Origin: Bradyrhizobium sp. 141
GTDB taxonomy: Bacteria; Pseudomonadota; Alphaproteobacteria; Rhizobiales; Xanthobacteraceae
Reading direction: 5' to 3'
Length of the DNA: 64,000 bases
Assembly: GCF_023074055.1 (NCBI RefSeq)
Contig: NZ_JADPKR010000005.1
Coordinates: 1-64,000, forward strand
Shown here piece by piece: positions 32,625-43,139 of this stretch (positions within the stretch are counted from its first letter, which is position 1; the number at the start of each line of letters is the position of its first letter). The notes beneath the pieces were generated by a model. That model was given only the letters and a program-made list of their open reading frames with translations, was not told the DNA's origin and searched no databases. A program made the position numbers and the translations under genes.

Positions 32625-33239
32625 CTAGCATCCCGTTCCGGATGGAATCCGCTGGTCGGCTACGCATTCGACAACCATCTCATCAATGGAGGTGCCGGAG
32701 ATCCGTGTCACGGAGCAATGCCCGATTGAGAGCGCAGCACGGCTCTCCAGCCCGAGCGCGTGCCGGAGCAGCACCTTGATTGGCGTGCCATGGCTGAAAA
32801 CGGCGATGGCGCTCGCATCGGACGCGAACAACCCAGCGAATGCTCCGAGGACGGTCGAGCGGAACCCTTCCTCGCTCAATCCGAAGTACGCGATGGGTGA
32901 CGCCAGGAATTCATGCCAGCGTTCCGGCGTCTCGCCTCTGATCGTCTCGGGGGATCGATAGCGGTCAGTGCCGCGATCCACTTCGGCAAGCCCCTCCAGA
33001 ACTTCAATAGGCAGGCCGAGCCCGTCCGCCAACGGTTGCGCTGTCTCGTAGGCGCGCCGCTGCGGGCTCGACACAATCTGATCGATGCCTTCGGCAGCAA
33101 GCTGCGCGGCCAGCCGGACCGCTTGCTGGCGACCTTCCATTGTGAGGGGCGGATCGCCGGGCTCGTGCGGGTGATCCTCGTGGGGAGCGCCATGCCTGAC
33201 AATGATCAGCTTCGTTCCGCCTGTGCGCCTACTCGTCAC
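32625..33239 (-). CDS. Histidine phosphatase-family protein (RHG motif)
   Basis: 204 residues from GTG 33239. The phosphohistidine motif LIIVRHG is at residues 11-17 (His16), followed by PPLTMEGRQQAVRLA and IVSSPQRRAYETAQPLADG, with the second catalytic histidine in AVFSHGTPIKV. This is the phosphoglycerate-mutase-like phosphatase fold. It is the last gene of an eight-gene operon that also encodes a kinase-like phosphotransferase (35120), so it may remove a phosphate that the kinase adds or hydrolyse a pathway intermediate; this is inference. Confidence 0.85.
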   Translation of the reverse strand: MTSRRTGGTKLIIVRHGAPHEDHPHEPGDPPLTMEGRQQAVRLAAQLAAEGIDQIVSSPQRRAYETAQPLADGLGLPIEVLEGLAEVDRGTDRYRSPETIRGETPERWHEFLASPIAYFGLSEEGFRSTVLGAFAGLFASDASAIAVFSHGTPIKVLLRHALGLESRAALSIGHCSVTRISGTSIDEMVVECVADQRIPSGTGC

Positions 33240-33269
33240 CGTCGTGCTCTCCGCCGCAAAACTCTCCGG

Positions 33270-34424
33270 TCATTGGGCCTGCGCCATCGCTCCGCTGACC
33301 TCGAGCGCCGCGATCTCGTGCTCGGCAAGCCCCCAATCGGCCAGCGTATTGCGGCTGTCACGGCCCGGCACCGGGGGCGGCCGACGGAGCTCGGAGGGCG
33401 TACGGGAGAAGCGCGGCGCCGGGCTTGGGTGCCGCACTCCGTCGAATGTTGCATAAGCATTTCGCGCTTTCATCTGCTGATGCGACGGTGCCTCGTCGAT
33501 TGTCAGCACCGGCGCAAGACAGGCATCGTGACCCATCGCGGCAGCGACCCACTCATCGCGCGTTCGCCCAGCGAAAATGCGGGAAAAACGCGCGCGCAAC
33601 TGTGGCCACGCCGAACGATCGTTCTGATCGGGCAGCTCTTCGCTACCGAGACCCATGACATTCAACAGATTGGCGTAGAAATGCGGCTCGATCGCTCCGA
33701 CCGCGACGAACTTTCCGTCGCTGGTTCCGTAGGTACGATAAAACGGCGCTCCGCCGTCGACGATATTGTCCATCCGCCGCTCGGTCCAGCTTCCCTGCTG
33801 GCGGAACGCCTGAAGCGCAGACATGAGATGCGTCACGCCATCGATCATGGCGACGTCGACGGTCTGCCCCTGCCCCGATCTCCTCACCTCCATCGCTGCC
33901 GAGAGCAGCCCGACGACGAGATAGAGCGCACCACCACCGAGGTCGGCGACGAGATTAAGCGGAGGCAACGGCGGCCGGTCAGCATCACCGAGACAATGCA
34001 GCGCACCGGTCAGCGCGAGGTAATTGATGTCGTGTCCCGCCTCCTGCGCCAGCGGCCCGTCCTGCCCCCACCCCGTCATGCGCGCATACACCAGCCGGGG
34101 GTTGGCCGCGCGGCAGACGTCCGGGCCAAGCCCCAGCCGCTCCATCACCGTCGGACGAAACCCCTCGATCAGGGCGTCCGCCTGCGCCACGAGTTTCAGC
34201 ACCGTCGCAATCGCCTCTGGCTTCTTGAGATCGAGCGCAACCGAGCGCTTGTTGCGATTGTAGAAGTCAAACCGCGCGGGCAGATCCGGTTCAATGCCCG
34301 GTTTCGCGATGCGATCGATGCGAACGACATCTGCCCCGAGGTCGCCGAGCAGCGCGCCCGCGAAGGGCGCTGGTCCGATGCCCCCCATCTCGACGACGCG
34401 AAAGCCTTGCAAAGGTCCGGTCAA
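33270..34424 (-). CDS. Alpha-methylacyl-CoA racemase-like family III protein
   Basis: 384 residues of the CaiB/BaiF fold. The residues that distinguish racemases are present: His in GHDINYLALTGAL, Asp in NLVADLGGGALYL and Glu in AVGAIEPHFYANL. The N-terminus (FRVVEMGGIGPAPFAGALLGDLGADVVRIDR) and DLKKPEA are typical. Such enzymes interconvert (R)- and (S)-2-methylacyl-CoAs, needed before stereospecific dehydrogenases can act on branched side chains, as in steroid, bile-acid or isoprenoid breakdown. It lies 30 bases before the phosphatase and 12 bases after the nitroreductase in the same operon. Confidence 0.85.
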   Translation of the reverse strand: MTGPLQGFRVVEMGGIGPAPFAGALLGDLGADVVRIDRIAKPGIEPDLPARFDFYNRNKRSVALDLKKPEAIATVLKLVAQADALIEGFRPTVMERLGLGPDVCRAANPRLVYARMTGWGQDGPLAQEAGHDINYLALTGALHCLGDADRPPLPPLNLVADLGGGALYLVVGLLSAAMEVRRSGQGQTVDVAMIDGVTHLMSALQAFRQQGSWTERRMDNIVDGGAPFYRTYGTSDGKFVAVGAIEPHFYANLLNVMGLGSEELPDQNDRSAWPQLRARFSRIFAGRTRDEWVAAAMGHDACLAPVLTIDEAPSHQQMKARNAYATFDGVRHPSPAPRFSRTPSELRRPPPVPGRDSRNTLADWGLAEHEIAALEVSGAMAQAQ

Positions 34425-34436
34425 GACGAACTCCTT

Positions 34437-35123
34437 TCAGCGGTGAAAGTGCACGACGTCGACAATCCCGGCCCGATCGACTCGCGCGGCGTTGGCCTTG
34501 ACGTCGCGATCCTCATAGCCAAACGAGATTCCGAACAGCAGCTTGTGGCTGGCGGCGACCCCAAGCTGCTCACGGACGATGTCGGGAAACAGACCGAGTG
34601 CGCCCTGTGCGCAGGAGCCAATTCCTCGTGCCGTCAGCGCCAGCATGAGCGTCTGCGCATACATGCCAATGTCGGTTGCCTCGCGGGTGTCGAACGGCTC
34701 CGGCATGAAGATGAACACGGCATGTGGCGCATCAAAGAACGCATGATTGCGGATATAAGCGAGCTTGCGTCCCACCGTATCGCTCCGCGCAACGCCCATG
34801 GCGCCGTAGAGCGCCCGCGCCGCGCCGACCCGCCGCTCGCGATAGATGCCGGCGAATTTTCCGTCGGCCGGCCAGTCCGGCTTGATCGGCTCGTCGCGCA
34901 TCCCGGCGGCGACCAGCGCCTCACGAAGGCGTCCAAGCTTCTCTCCTGATACGACGTGCGGCGTCCACGGCTGTACGTTGCAGTTCGACGGAGCGTGTTG
35001 CGCGAGCGTGAAAACCTCCCGCAGCGTCGCGTCCGGCACTTCGCGCGGCAGGAATCCGCGCACGGACCGCCTCAGCCGGATCGCCTCGTCGATCGTCATG
35101 ATCGGTCGCTCCGGCAGGCTCAT
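34437..35123 (-). CDS. Nitroreductase-family FMN oxidoreductase
   Basis: 228 residues. The N-terminal FMN-binding pattern is IDEAIRLRRSVRGFLPREVP, then HAPSNCNVQPWTPHVVSG. The conserved TARGIGSCAQGALGLFPDIV and FGISFGYED complete the fold. Members reduce nitro groups, quinones, enones or flavin. In a CoA-catabolic operon an enone or quinone reduction is more likely than nitro reduction, but the substrate is unknown. Its start overlaps the stop of the kinase-like gene (ATGA). Confidence 0.88.
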   Translation of the reverse strand: MSLPERPIMTIDEAIRLRRSVRGFLPREVPDATLREVFTLAQHAPSNCNVQPWTPHVVSGEKLGRLREALVAAGMRDEPIKPDWPADGKFAGIYRERRVGAARALYGAMGVARSDTVGRKLAYIRNHAFFDAPHAVFIFMPEPFDTREATDIGMYAQTLMLALTARGIGSCAQGALGLFPDIVREQLGVAASHKLLFGISFGYEDRDVKANAARVDRAGIVDVVHFHR

Positions 35124-36160
35124 GGCTCACCCTCGATCAGCGCCATCCCGCGTGTCGCATAGGCGCGCGCGAGACGGCGTCCCACCTTCGCTGCATCGGG
35201 CAGGACGTTGTTGCCGAGATCGCCCCGGGCCGCTACGCCGGCACTGCCGACCGCGCCGCGGAACATGGCAAAGACCTGATGGAAGACTGTCAGTCGCTCG
35301 GTTGCCGCAGCGCATTCGTAGTAGTGATCCAGGTACTGCTGCTCGTCCGGAATACCCATCTCGTCGAGCCGCAGCCCGAGCAGTCCTCCGTTCTCGTCCG
35401 GCGCCATGCGCCAGGCCTGGCTGTTGAAGGCAAGGTCCACGAGTGGATGGCCGAGTGTCGACAATTCCCAGTCAAGCACACCAATCACGCGAGGCTCGGT
35501 CGGATGGAAGACCACATTCGCCATCCGGAAATCCCCATGACACAATGCAAGGGTCTCGCTCGCCGGCACGCGTTCGCCCAGCCAGAGCACCATCCTGTCG
35601 AGTGCCGGATTATCGTCATCGCCCCGGCGATATTCGCTCCATAGCCTGGACCAGCGATTGAGCTGGCGCGCAAAATAGTTTCCAGGCCTGCCGTAGTCGC
35701 CGAGACCGAGCCCTGCGAAATCGAGCCTGTGAATCTCCGCCAGGGTCATGCACATCGAGCGATAGCAGGCGGTACGCTCCTCGCGCGAAAATCCCGGCAA
35801 CGCATAGTCGTAGACGACACGCCCCTCCAGCCATTCCATCAGGTAGAAGGGCGTACCAAGCACCTCCCGGTCTTCGCAGTACCGGAACGGTTTGGGGGTC
35901 GGGACTGCGCTATCCTGAAGGGCCGTGAGCACCCGATATTCGCGGTCAATGGCATGAGCCGACGGCATCAGGACGCTGTTGGGCTGCTTACGCAGCACGG
36001 CCCGCCAATCGCCATGCGTCACGAAGTAGGTCGGGTTCGACATTCCGCCGCTGGTACGGGTCACATGCGTGATGGCAGATCCGCCGAGCCATTCCCTCAA
36101 ATAGGAATCGAGCCGCCGCAGGTCGAAATCCGGACCGTCGTTGCTCGCATGCGCACTCAT
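35120..36160 (-). CDS. APH-fold phosphotransferase (ACAD10/11-kinase or LvaA type)
   Basis: 346 residues from ATG 36160 (a GTG directly precedes it). Aminoglycoside-phosphotransferase fold: TRTSGGMSNPTYFV for the nucleotide loop, AVLRKQP for the lysine, YLMEWLEGRVVYD for the hinge, LALCHGDFRMANVVFHP for the catalytic Brenner motif (Asp and Asn) and VLDWELSTLGHPLVDLAF for the metal-binding DW. The same fold is fused to an acyl-CoA dehydrogenase in ACAD10/11 and paired with one in the Pseudomonas levulinate operon, where it phosphorylates 4-hydroxyacyl-CoA. The gene immediately upstream here is an acyl-CoA dehydrogenase, so that role is the best guess. Confidence 0.85.
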   Translation of the reverse strand: MSAHASNDGPDFDLRRLDSYLREWLGGSAITHVTRTSGGMSNPTYFVTHGDWRAVLRKQPNSVLMPSAHAIDREYRVLTALQDSAVPTPKPFRYCEDREVLGTPFYLMEWLEGRVVYDYALPGFSREERTACYRSMCMTLAEIHRLDFAGLGLGDYGRPGNYFARQLNRWSRLWSEYRRGDDDNPALDRMVLWLGERVPASETLALCHGDFRMANVVFHPTEPRVIGVLDWELSTLGHPLVDLAFNSQAWRMAPDENGGLLGLRLDEMGIPDEQQYLDHYYECAAATERLTVFHQVFAMFRGAVGSAGVAARGDLGNNVLPDAAKVGRRLARAYATRGMALIEGEP

Positions 36161-36165
36161 CACGC

Positions 36166-37410
36166 TCAGCTCGCGCTTTTGCCGCTGAAGCCGAACAGAT
36201 ATTGCGCCACCCGGCGCATCTGCACCTCCTCGGTTCCTTCCGTAATGCGATAGCGGCGATGATGGCGGTAAATGTGCTCGAAAGGCAGTGCGCGGCTGTA
36301 GCCCATGCCGCCATGGACCTGCATCGCGCGGTCAGCCGCCTCACAACACAGCCGGTTGGCACGGAAATTACAGATCGAGACCATGTCGCTGATCGTGAGC
36401 GGATTCTGCCGATCCATCTGCCACGCGGTCCGGAAGATGAAATTCCGCAGCATCTGGTATTCCGCCCAAAGCTCGACGAGCGGAAACTGCACGGCCTGCT
36501 TCTTCGCGAGCGGCTCGCCGAACACGACGCGCGACCTCGCATATTTGACGGCCTCCTGGATACAGTAGCGCGCGGCGCCCGCGCTGGCCGCCGCCTGGCG
36601 GATGCGGTTCTCATGCACGAAGCGTTGCGCGACGACGAGGCCCTCGCCTTCCCTATGCAGGATCGCGCTGTCGGGCACGCGCACGTTGACGAGCTCCGTC
36701 TCCGCGTGGTCGCTCGGCATGTTGAAGGTCCAGTGATTGTACAGCACGTTGTGGCCTGACGTATCCGTCGGCACGACGAAAGCGGTGATGCCCTTGGCCT
36801 CTCCCGGCCTGCCCGAGGTGCGCGCGAATATCAGATTGGCGTGTGCGCGCGCGACCTGGCTGTTCCAGCGCTTGCGGCCGTTGATGACCCAATGATTGCC
36901 GTTGCGCACGCCCGTGGTCTCGAGCCAGGTCGCGTCGCTGCCATGCCCCGGTTCGGTCAAGCCAAAGGAGAGATGCTTCGTCCCGGTGATGATGCCTTCG
37001 ATATAGGTTTTCTGCTCGTCGGTCCCATAGTCAGCCAGTGCCGGGATGATCGGAAAGTTGCCGACGATCGACGATTCATCCTGCAGATCGTTGTGCAGGC
37101 CAAGGCCCTTGGCCGCGAGATGCTCACGGATCGCGGCGATCGCGAGATTCGACGCACCCTGGCCGCCGCATGATTTCGGCAGGCCGTAACGCAGATGCCC
37201 GGCCTTGTCGGCACGACGCTCCATCTCGCTGATCACTGCCCGCCACTCATCGCGAGGACGGCCGTCATTGTCCCAATCGGTCCGGGCATTCTCACGGCGG
37301 TGATCGAAGAACTTGATGTTGTCGCGTTCGAGCGGCTTGATCTCGGTCTCGATGAACGCATCGAGCTCCGCGAGCTTGTCGGTGATCTCCTTCGGGAGTT
37401 CGAAATCCAC
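36166..37410 (-). CDS. Acyl-CoA dehydrogenase, probably partner of the APH-fold kinase
   Basis: 414 residues from GTG 37410 (AGGAGAGG upstream; residues further upstream are not conserved-looking). Dehydrogenase landmarks: HLSFGLTEPGHGSDATWLET, NGRKRWNSQVARAHANLIFA, FVHENRIRQAAASAGAARYC, GEPLAKKQAVQFPLVELWAE and ADRAMQVHGGMGYSRALPFE, then RITEGTEEVQMRRVAQYL. The VHGGMG form resembles the ACAD10/11 subgroup. It uses FAD and passes electrons to an electron-transfer flavoprotein encoded elsewhere. Only five bases separate it from the phosphotransferase, supporting joint action on hydroxyacyl-CoA. Confidence 0.88.
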   Translation of the reverse strand: MDFELPKEITDKLAELDAFIETEIKPLERDNIKFFDHRRENARTDWDNDGRPRDEWRAVISEMERRADKAGHLRYGLPKSCGGQGASNLAIAAIREHLAAKGLGLHNDLQDESSIVGNFPIIPALADYGTDEQKTYIEGIITGTKHLSFGLTEPGHGSDATWLETTGVRNGNHWVINGRKRWNSQVARAHANLIFARTSGRPGEAKGITAFVVPTDTSGHNVLYNHWTFNMPSDHAETELVNVRVPDSAILHREGEGLVVAQRFVHENRIRQAAASAGAARYCIQEAVKYARSRVVFGEPLAKKQAVQFPLVELWAEYQMLRNFIFRTAWQMDRQNPLTISDMVSICNFRANRLCCEAADRAMQVHGGMGYSRALPFEHIYRHHRRYRITEGTEEVQMRRVAQYLFGFSGKSAS

Positions 37411-37453
37411 GGGCGCCTCTCCTGTCTCTATTCTTGTTGAGCTGCACTGGCTG

Positions 37454-38239
37454 CTAGAGCGCGATCCGGCCGTAAGGATGAGTGCTGCTGACGCCGCCGT
37501 CGACCGACAGCAGCTGCCCATCCACGTAGGAGGAATCGTCACTCGCCAGAAATGCGGCCGCCGCCGCGATCTCCTCGGAACGTCCCGGGCGCTTCAGCGG
37601 TGTGACGTGACCGAGCTTGGATTCGACGCCGCGCGCACGCGCGTCCTCGAACACCTTACGCGTCAGCTGGGTCTCGACGAGACCGGGCAGAACGGCGTTG
37701 ACGCGGACGCCGGTGCCGGCAAAGGCATTGGCCGCCGTCTGCGCCAGATTGTTCACTGCGGCCTTGCTCGCGCTGTAGGAGACGGCACCCGCGTTGGCGC
37801 GTAGCGATGCGGCCGACGAGGTCAGGATGATCGAGCCGTAGCCCTGCGCCGTCATGTGGCGGCCGGCATATTTGATGGCGAGAAAGCAACTGATCGTGTT
37901 GATGCGATAGACCTCGGACCATTCCTCCACCGTCTGCTCCAGCAGCGGCGTATTGGTTCCGGTCACGCCGATATTGGCGAAGAAAACCTCCAGACCACCA
38001 AACTCCGAGACGCAGCGTGACACGATCGCAGCCACGTTTTCCTCGACCGCCGCGTCGGTGATCATCGCGGACGCGATCCCGCCCTCGGCCCGGATCGCGG
38101 CAGCCGTTTCCTCGGCGTTGCCGGCGCGGCCGACCACCAGGACCGACGCCCCCTCGCGCGCGAAGCGGATGGCACTGGCGCGGCCGATGCCGCTCCCGCC
38201 GCCGGTGACGACCGCGCGCTTGCCTTCGAGCCGCTTCAT
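37454..38239 (-). CDS. Short-chain dehydrogenase/reductase
   Basis: 261 residues from ATG 38239 (GGAGAAGG upstream). Classical SDR: TGGGSGIGRASAIRFA (NAD-binding), FANIGVTG in place of NNAG, ILTSSAAS with the catalytic Ser, SYSASKAAV with Tyr-x-x-x-Lys, and PGLVETQLT. VVGRAGN after the second strand gives no clear NAD/NADP preference. The FANIG variant of the structural motif is slightly unusual. It probably oxidises a hydroxyacyl-CoA or alicyclic alcohol made in this pathway. Confidence 0.9.
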   Translation of the reverse strand: MKRLEGKRAVVTGGGSGIGRASAIRFAREGASVLVVGRAGNAEETAAAIRAEGGIASAMITDAAVEENVAAIVSRCVSEFGGLEVFFANIGVTGTNTPLLEQTVEEWSEVYRINTISCFLAIKYAGRHMTAQGYGSIILTSSAASLRANAGAVSYSASKAAVNNLAQTAANAFAGTGVRVNAVLPGLVETQLTRKVFEDARARGVESKLGHVTPLKRPGRSEEIAAAAAFLASDDSSYVDGQLLSVDGGVSSTHPYGRIAL

Positions 38240-38249
38240 GGGCCTTCTC

Positions 38250-39007
38250 CTATTTTGCAGGAACGGTCCAACCACCGTCGGCGGTGATGACCGCACCCTG
38301 GATGTAGCTTGCATCGTCGCTGGCCAGGAACGCCGCCAGCGCCGCGATCTCCTCTGGCGCACCAAAGCGCCCGGCCGGCATCTCGGCCTGGCGCGTCGCG
38401 ATCGTGGCCTCGTCGAACTGCGCGATCGAGGCGGGCGTTCCGATCATGCCGGGCGCAATCACATTGACCCGGATCTTCTTCGCAGCCAGTTCGACGGCCG
38501 AGGCGCGCGACAGCCCAACCACGCCGGCTTTCAGCGCGGAATAGGCGATGGAGTCCTTGGCTGGATGAAACGCCGACACCGAGCTTAGATTGACGATCGC
38601 GCCGCCGCCGCGCCGCTCCATCTGCGGTACCACGGCCTGCATGGCCCAGATCAAGCCATGCACGCCGACAGCAAACATCCGCTCCATTGTCTCGACCGCG
38701 ATCTCCGACAACGGCTCAAACCGCGCGAACACGGCATTGTTGACGAGCACGGCAACCGCCGCATCGAACTCACTCTCGACGCGGGCAAACAGCGCGTGAA
38801 CGGCCTCGCGCTGCCCGATATCGACTTCGTAACCCCGCGCATCGAACCCCATGTCCTTCAGTCGGCCGACTGCAGGCTCGAGGCGGCGCGCACTGATATC
38901 GACGCAGGCCAGCCGGCCGCCCTCCTGACCGAACCGCTCGGCGATGGAAAAGCCGATGCCGCGCGCCGCGCCCGTGACGACGCAGACACGGTCCTTCAGA
39001 CGTGCGT

Positions 39008-39011
<4 letters not shown>
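38250..39011 (-). CDS. Short-chain dehydrogenase/reductase
   Basis: 253 residues. TGAARGIGFSIAERFG is the cofactor loop, CVDISARR (Asp after the second strand) indicates NAD(H), VLVNNAVFA the structural NNA motif, IVNLSSVSAF the catalytic Ser, and AYSALKAGV the Tyr-x-x-x-Lys. It ends GAVITADGGWTVPAK. Its start overlaps the stop of the ligase gene by four bases (ATGA), and the second SDR follows after ten bases, so the two may oxidise successive intermediates or opposite stereoisomers. Confidence 0.92.
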
Positions 39012-40666
<1,655 letters not shown>

Positions 40667-40709
40667 GACGTTGCCTCCATGACGTTTGATCAATGCGCTT
40701 GACGGCATA

Positions 40710-40737
40710 TTAGTGCGCTAGTGTATGATATTTGACG
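40710..40737. promoter_or_regulatory. Shared operator-like motif, site a (ligase/oxidoreductase divergent promoter)
   Basis: On the plus strand: TTAGT, four bases, TAGTGTAT, GA, TATTTGACG. It matches sites at 53641, 53795 and 59303 base for base over most of its length. It is 44 bases upstream of the ligase start and 112 bases upstream of the quinone-oxidoreductase-like start. Confidence 0.65.
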
Positions 40738-40849
40738 CCGACTGCAACAGCAATTTGGCTGGTTCCGACTTGGTGCTGGATCTATTGATTCTCGTTTCGT
40801 GATCTAGTGCATCAGTTTTGTGACCTGCGAAGGCAAGAGGGAGGCAAGC

Positions 40850-41869
40850 ATGAAAGCGGCAGTCCTGGAACGACGCGGCCCGGACGGCGTGGTCTGGCGC
40901 GATTTCTCCGATCCCGTGCCGGCAGCGGGCGAGTCCGTGCTCAAAGTTGCCGCTGCGTCCGTCAATCGCGTCGATCTCTACATGCGCGACAACGGCAGCG
41001 GCATCAGCCATGTGTTGCCGCAGGTGATGGGAGTCGAAGCCGCCGGCGAGATCGTGGAAGCTGCGCCGGGCAGCGGGCTGAAGGTGGGGGCGAAGGCTGT
41101 GCTTTTCTCCGAGGCCTTTTGCGGCAAATGCCGTTACTGCCTGGCCGGCGACCAGCCGCTCTGCGAAAACGTCAAGATCATGGGCGAGCACCGCCATGGC
41201 GGTTTTGCCGACTACATCGCAATGCCCAGCCCTTGCTTCTTTTCTCTTCCCGACGATGCGGATCTGACGGCGGCGGGCGCCTTGATGACCGGCCATCTCA
41301 CCGCCTGGCGCATGCTGTTCGGCAAGCGCGCGCTGCAACCCGGCGAAAGCGTCATGATCGTCGGCGTCGGCGGGGGTGTCGCTGTCGCCTGCCTGCAGCT
41401 CGCAAAGCTGGTCGGCGCCCGCGTCTTCGTCACCTCCTCCAGCGACGAGAAGATCGCCAGAGCCGTCGCAATGGGCGCAGATGGCGGCGTCAACTATCGG
41501 CGCGACAAGGTATCGGCCGCCATCCAGCAGATGAGCGGAGGTGGTGTCGACATGGTGATCGACAGTGTCGGCGAAGCAAGCTGGGGGGTATCGCTGCGTT
41601 CGTTGCGCCGCGGTGGCCGCCTCGTCACCTGCGGCGCCACGACGGGATCCAATCCACCAGCTGACCTGCAGCGGGTGTTCATCCGCCAACTCGAAATCTA
41701 TGGCTCGACGGGTGGCAGCGTCGGAGAGTTCCGTCAACTGCTCGACGTATTCAATCGTGGCCTGGTTAGGCCAGTGATCGATTCCTCGTTCAAGATGGCC
41801 GACGTTCCGTCGGCGCTCGCGCGTCTTGCCTCCGGAGGGCAGTTCGGCAAAGTGTCGCTCGTGGCGTAG
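40850..41869 (+). CDS. Zinc-containing alcohol dehydrogenase / quinone reductase (MDR family)
   Basis: 339 residues from ATG 40850 (GGGAGG upstream). Medium-chain dehydrogenase fold: SVNRVDLYMRDNG near the start, the structural-zinc cluster CGKCRYCLAGDQPLCEN, HGGFADYI and the cofactor loop VGVGGGVAVACLQLAKLVG. The second strand ends TSSSDEK, compatible with NADP(H). The first catalytic-zinc ligand region reads SVNRVD instead of the usual C(H)xD, so it is closer to quinone oxidoreductases that kept the structural zinc. It is a single-gene unit divergent from the ligase operon and shares its motif-bearing promoter region. Confidence 0.85.
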   Translation: MKAAVLERRGPDGVVWRDFSDPVPAAGESVLKVAAASVNRVDLYMRDNGSGISHVLPQVMGVEAAGEIVEAAPGSGLKVGAKAVLFSEAFCGKCRYCLAGDQPLCENVKIMGEHRHGGFADYIAMPSPCFFSLPDDADLTAAGALMTGHLTAWRMLFGKRALQPGESVMIVGVGGGVAVACLQLAKLVGARVFVTSSSDEKIARAVAMGADGGVNYRRDKVSAAIQQMSGGGVDMVIDSVGEASWGVSLRSLRRGGRLVTCGATTGSNPPADLQRVFIRQLEIYGSTGGSVGEFRQLLDVFNRGLVRPVIDSSFKMADVPSALARLASGGQFGKVSLVA

Positions 41870-41886
41870 CCTCAAACGCCACGAGC
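41857..41886. terminator. Bidirectional terminator-like hairpin between convergent genes
   Basis: GCTCGTGGCG (41857-41866) and its perfect reverse complement (41877-41886) with a 10-base loop that contains the oxidoreductase stop codon. The binding-protein gene on the other strand ends at 41902. There is no long T-tract on either side. Confidence 0.7.
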
Positions 41887-41901
41887 AAGACGAGATCGGC
41901 G

Positions 41902-43116
41902 TCACATCTTGCAGGCGGGATCGACCGGCGGAATGATGTCGGCTCCCGGCTCGATCTTCTTGATCTGGTAGGCCGGCTTGCCTTCCGGTCCCATCACGAT
42001 CTGGCTGATCGCCATCCGCCGTGCCGTCTGATGATCGCCCGCGCGTACCTCCACATCACCAAGCACCGTCTCTGTCTTGAGGCCGGACAGCGCCGCGCGT
42101 ACCGCGTTGATGTCGGTCGAGTTCGCCTTCTGAAGCCCGGCGGCGATGAGCTGGATCGCCGCATACTGGTCGGCACTGGTGTAGGGCGGAAGCTCGCCGT
42201 TATACTTGTCCTTGTAGGCCTTCACAAAGGCTTCAGCCTGCGCGCCGGGAAAGCCGGCCACGAAGCCGATATTCTGGTAGACGCCAAGAACGGTCTCGCC
42301 TTGCGCCGGCAGCGTCTGAGGAATCACGAAAGAATTGCCGAGCACCATCTTGTACTTCTTGAACAGGCCGAATTGTTGCTGCTGTTTGGCGAGATTGATC
42401 GCGTCGCTTCCGAAGATCGTGACGAACAGGCCATCGGCCGGATCGGCACCGAGCTCCGAAATCTTGGTGCCGAAATCCGGTGTCCCGTTTGGCGAAAACA
42501 GGGTCTTGCCGATGGTTCCGCCCTGAGAGGTCACCAGCGCCTTGAACTTGTCCGCGGAGTCGCGGCCGGCGGCGTAGTCGACCGCAATGATATCCCACTT
42601 CTTGATGCCTTGATCCTTCAAGAATTCCCTGAAGGTCCCCATGATCATGGAATCGTTGGCATTGACCCGGAAATAGTTCGGCGAGCAGTTCTTTCCGGTG
42701 AGACCGTCGGCATTGGCCATCACCTCCAGCATCAGGGCTTTCAGCGCCGGAAGCTTGGCCTGCAGCGCCGGCGTCACCGCCGAGGTGTCCATGCCGGTGA
42801 TGAACATTGCGCCGTCCTTCTGAACCGCGCGGGTGGCGCCGTCCACAGCCGTGTCGGGCGTCCCGGGATAGGAGATGAAGGTCGCTTCCAGCTTCTTGCC
42901 CGCCGCGCCTCCAGCCGCGTTGATCTGCTCGATCGCGAGATTGACGGCCTTGACCTGGGTGTCTTTCAGGCCGGCGAGCGGTCCACTGTCGATCAGGAGC
43001 ACGCCGATTTTGACCGTATCCTCGGCCAGGACCGCGGTGCTGACGGCCAAAGCCATTGCGGTACCGATGGTCGCAGCGCGCAGCGCCCCGAAAGCCGAAC
43101 CCATGGATGATGTCAT
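41902..43116 (-). CDS. Branched-chain-type ABC binding protein
   Basis: 404 residues; GGAGGAGGG upstream of ATG 43116. Signal peptide about 1-31 (ending STAVLA). The mature chain starts EDTVKIGVLLIDSGPLAGLK, then LAIEQINAAGGAAGKKL, and has cysteines in GKNCSPNYFRVN and PACKM that could form a disulfide, a feature of peripla_BP_6 proteins. It is the last gene of a five-gene liv-type operon (46420 to 41902), so its importer is complete. Ligand is unknown; the catabolic neighbours suggest a carboxylic acid such as an alicyclic or aromatic acid. Confidence 0.9.
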   Translation of the reverse strand: MTSSMGSAFGALRAATIGTAMALAVSTAVLAEDTVKIGVLLIDSGPLAGLKDTQVKAVNLAIEQINAAGGAAGKKLEATFISYPGTPDTAVDGATRAVQKDGAMFITGMDTSAVTPALQAKLPALKALMLEVMANADGLTGKNCSPNYFRVNANDSMIMGTFREFLKDQGIKKWDIIAVDYAAGRDSADKFKALVTSQGGTIGKTLFSPNGTPDFGTKISELGADPADGLFVTIFGSDAINLAKQQQQFGLFKKYKMVLGNSFVIPQTLPAQGETVLGVYQNIGFVAGFPGAQAEAFVKAYKDKYNGELPPYTSADQYAAIQLIAAGLQKANSTDINAVRAALSGLKTETVLGDVEVRAGDHQTARRMAISQIVMGPEGKPAYQIKKIEPGADIIPPVDPACKM

Positions 43117-43139
43117 TTCCGCCCTCCTCCGTTTTTCTG

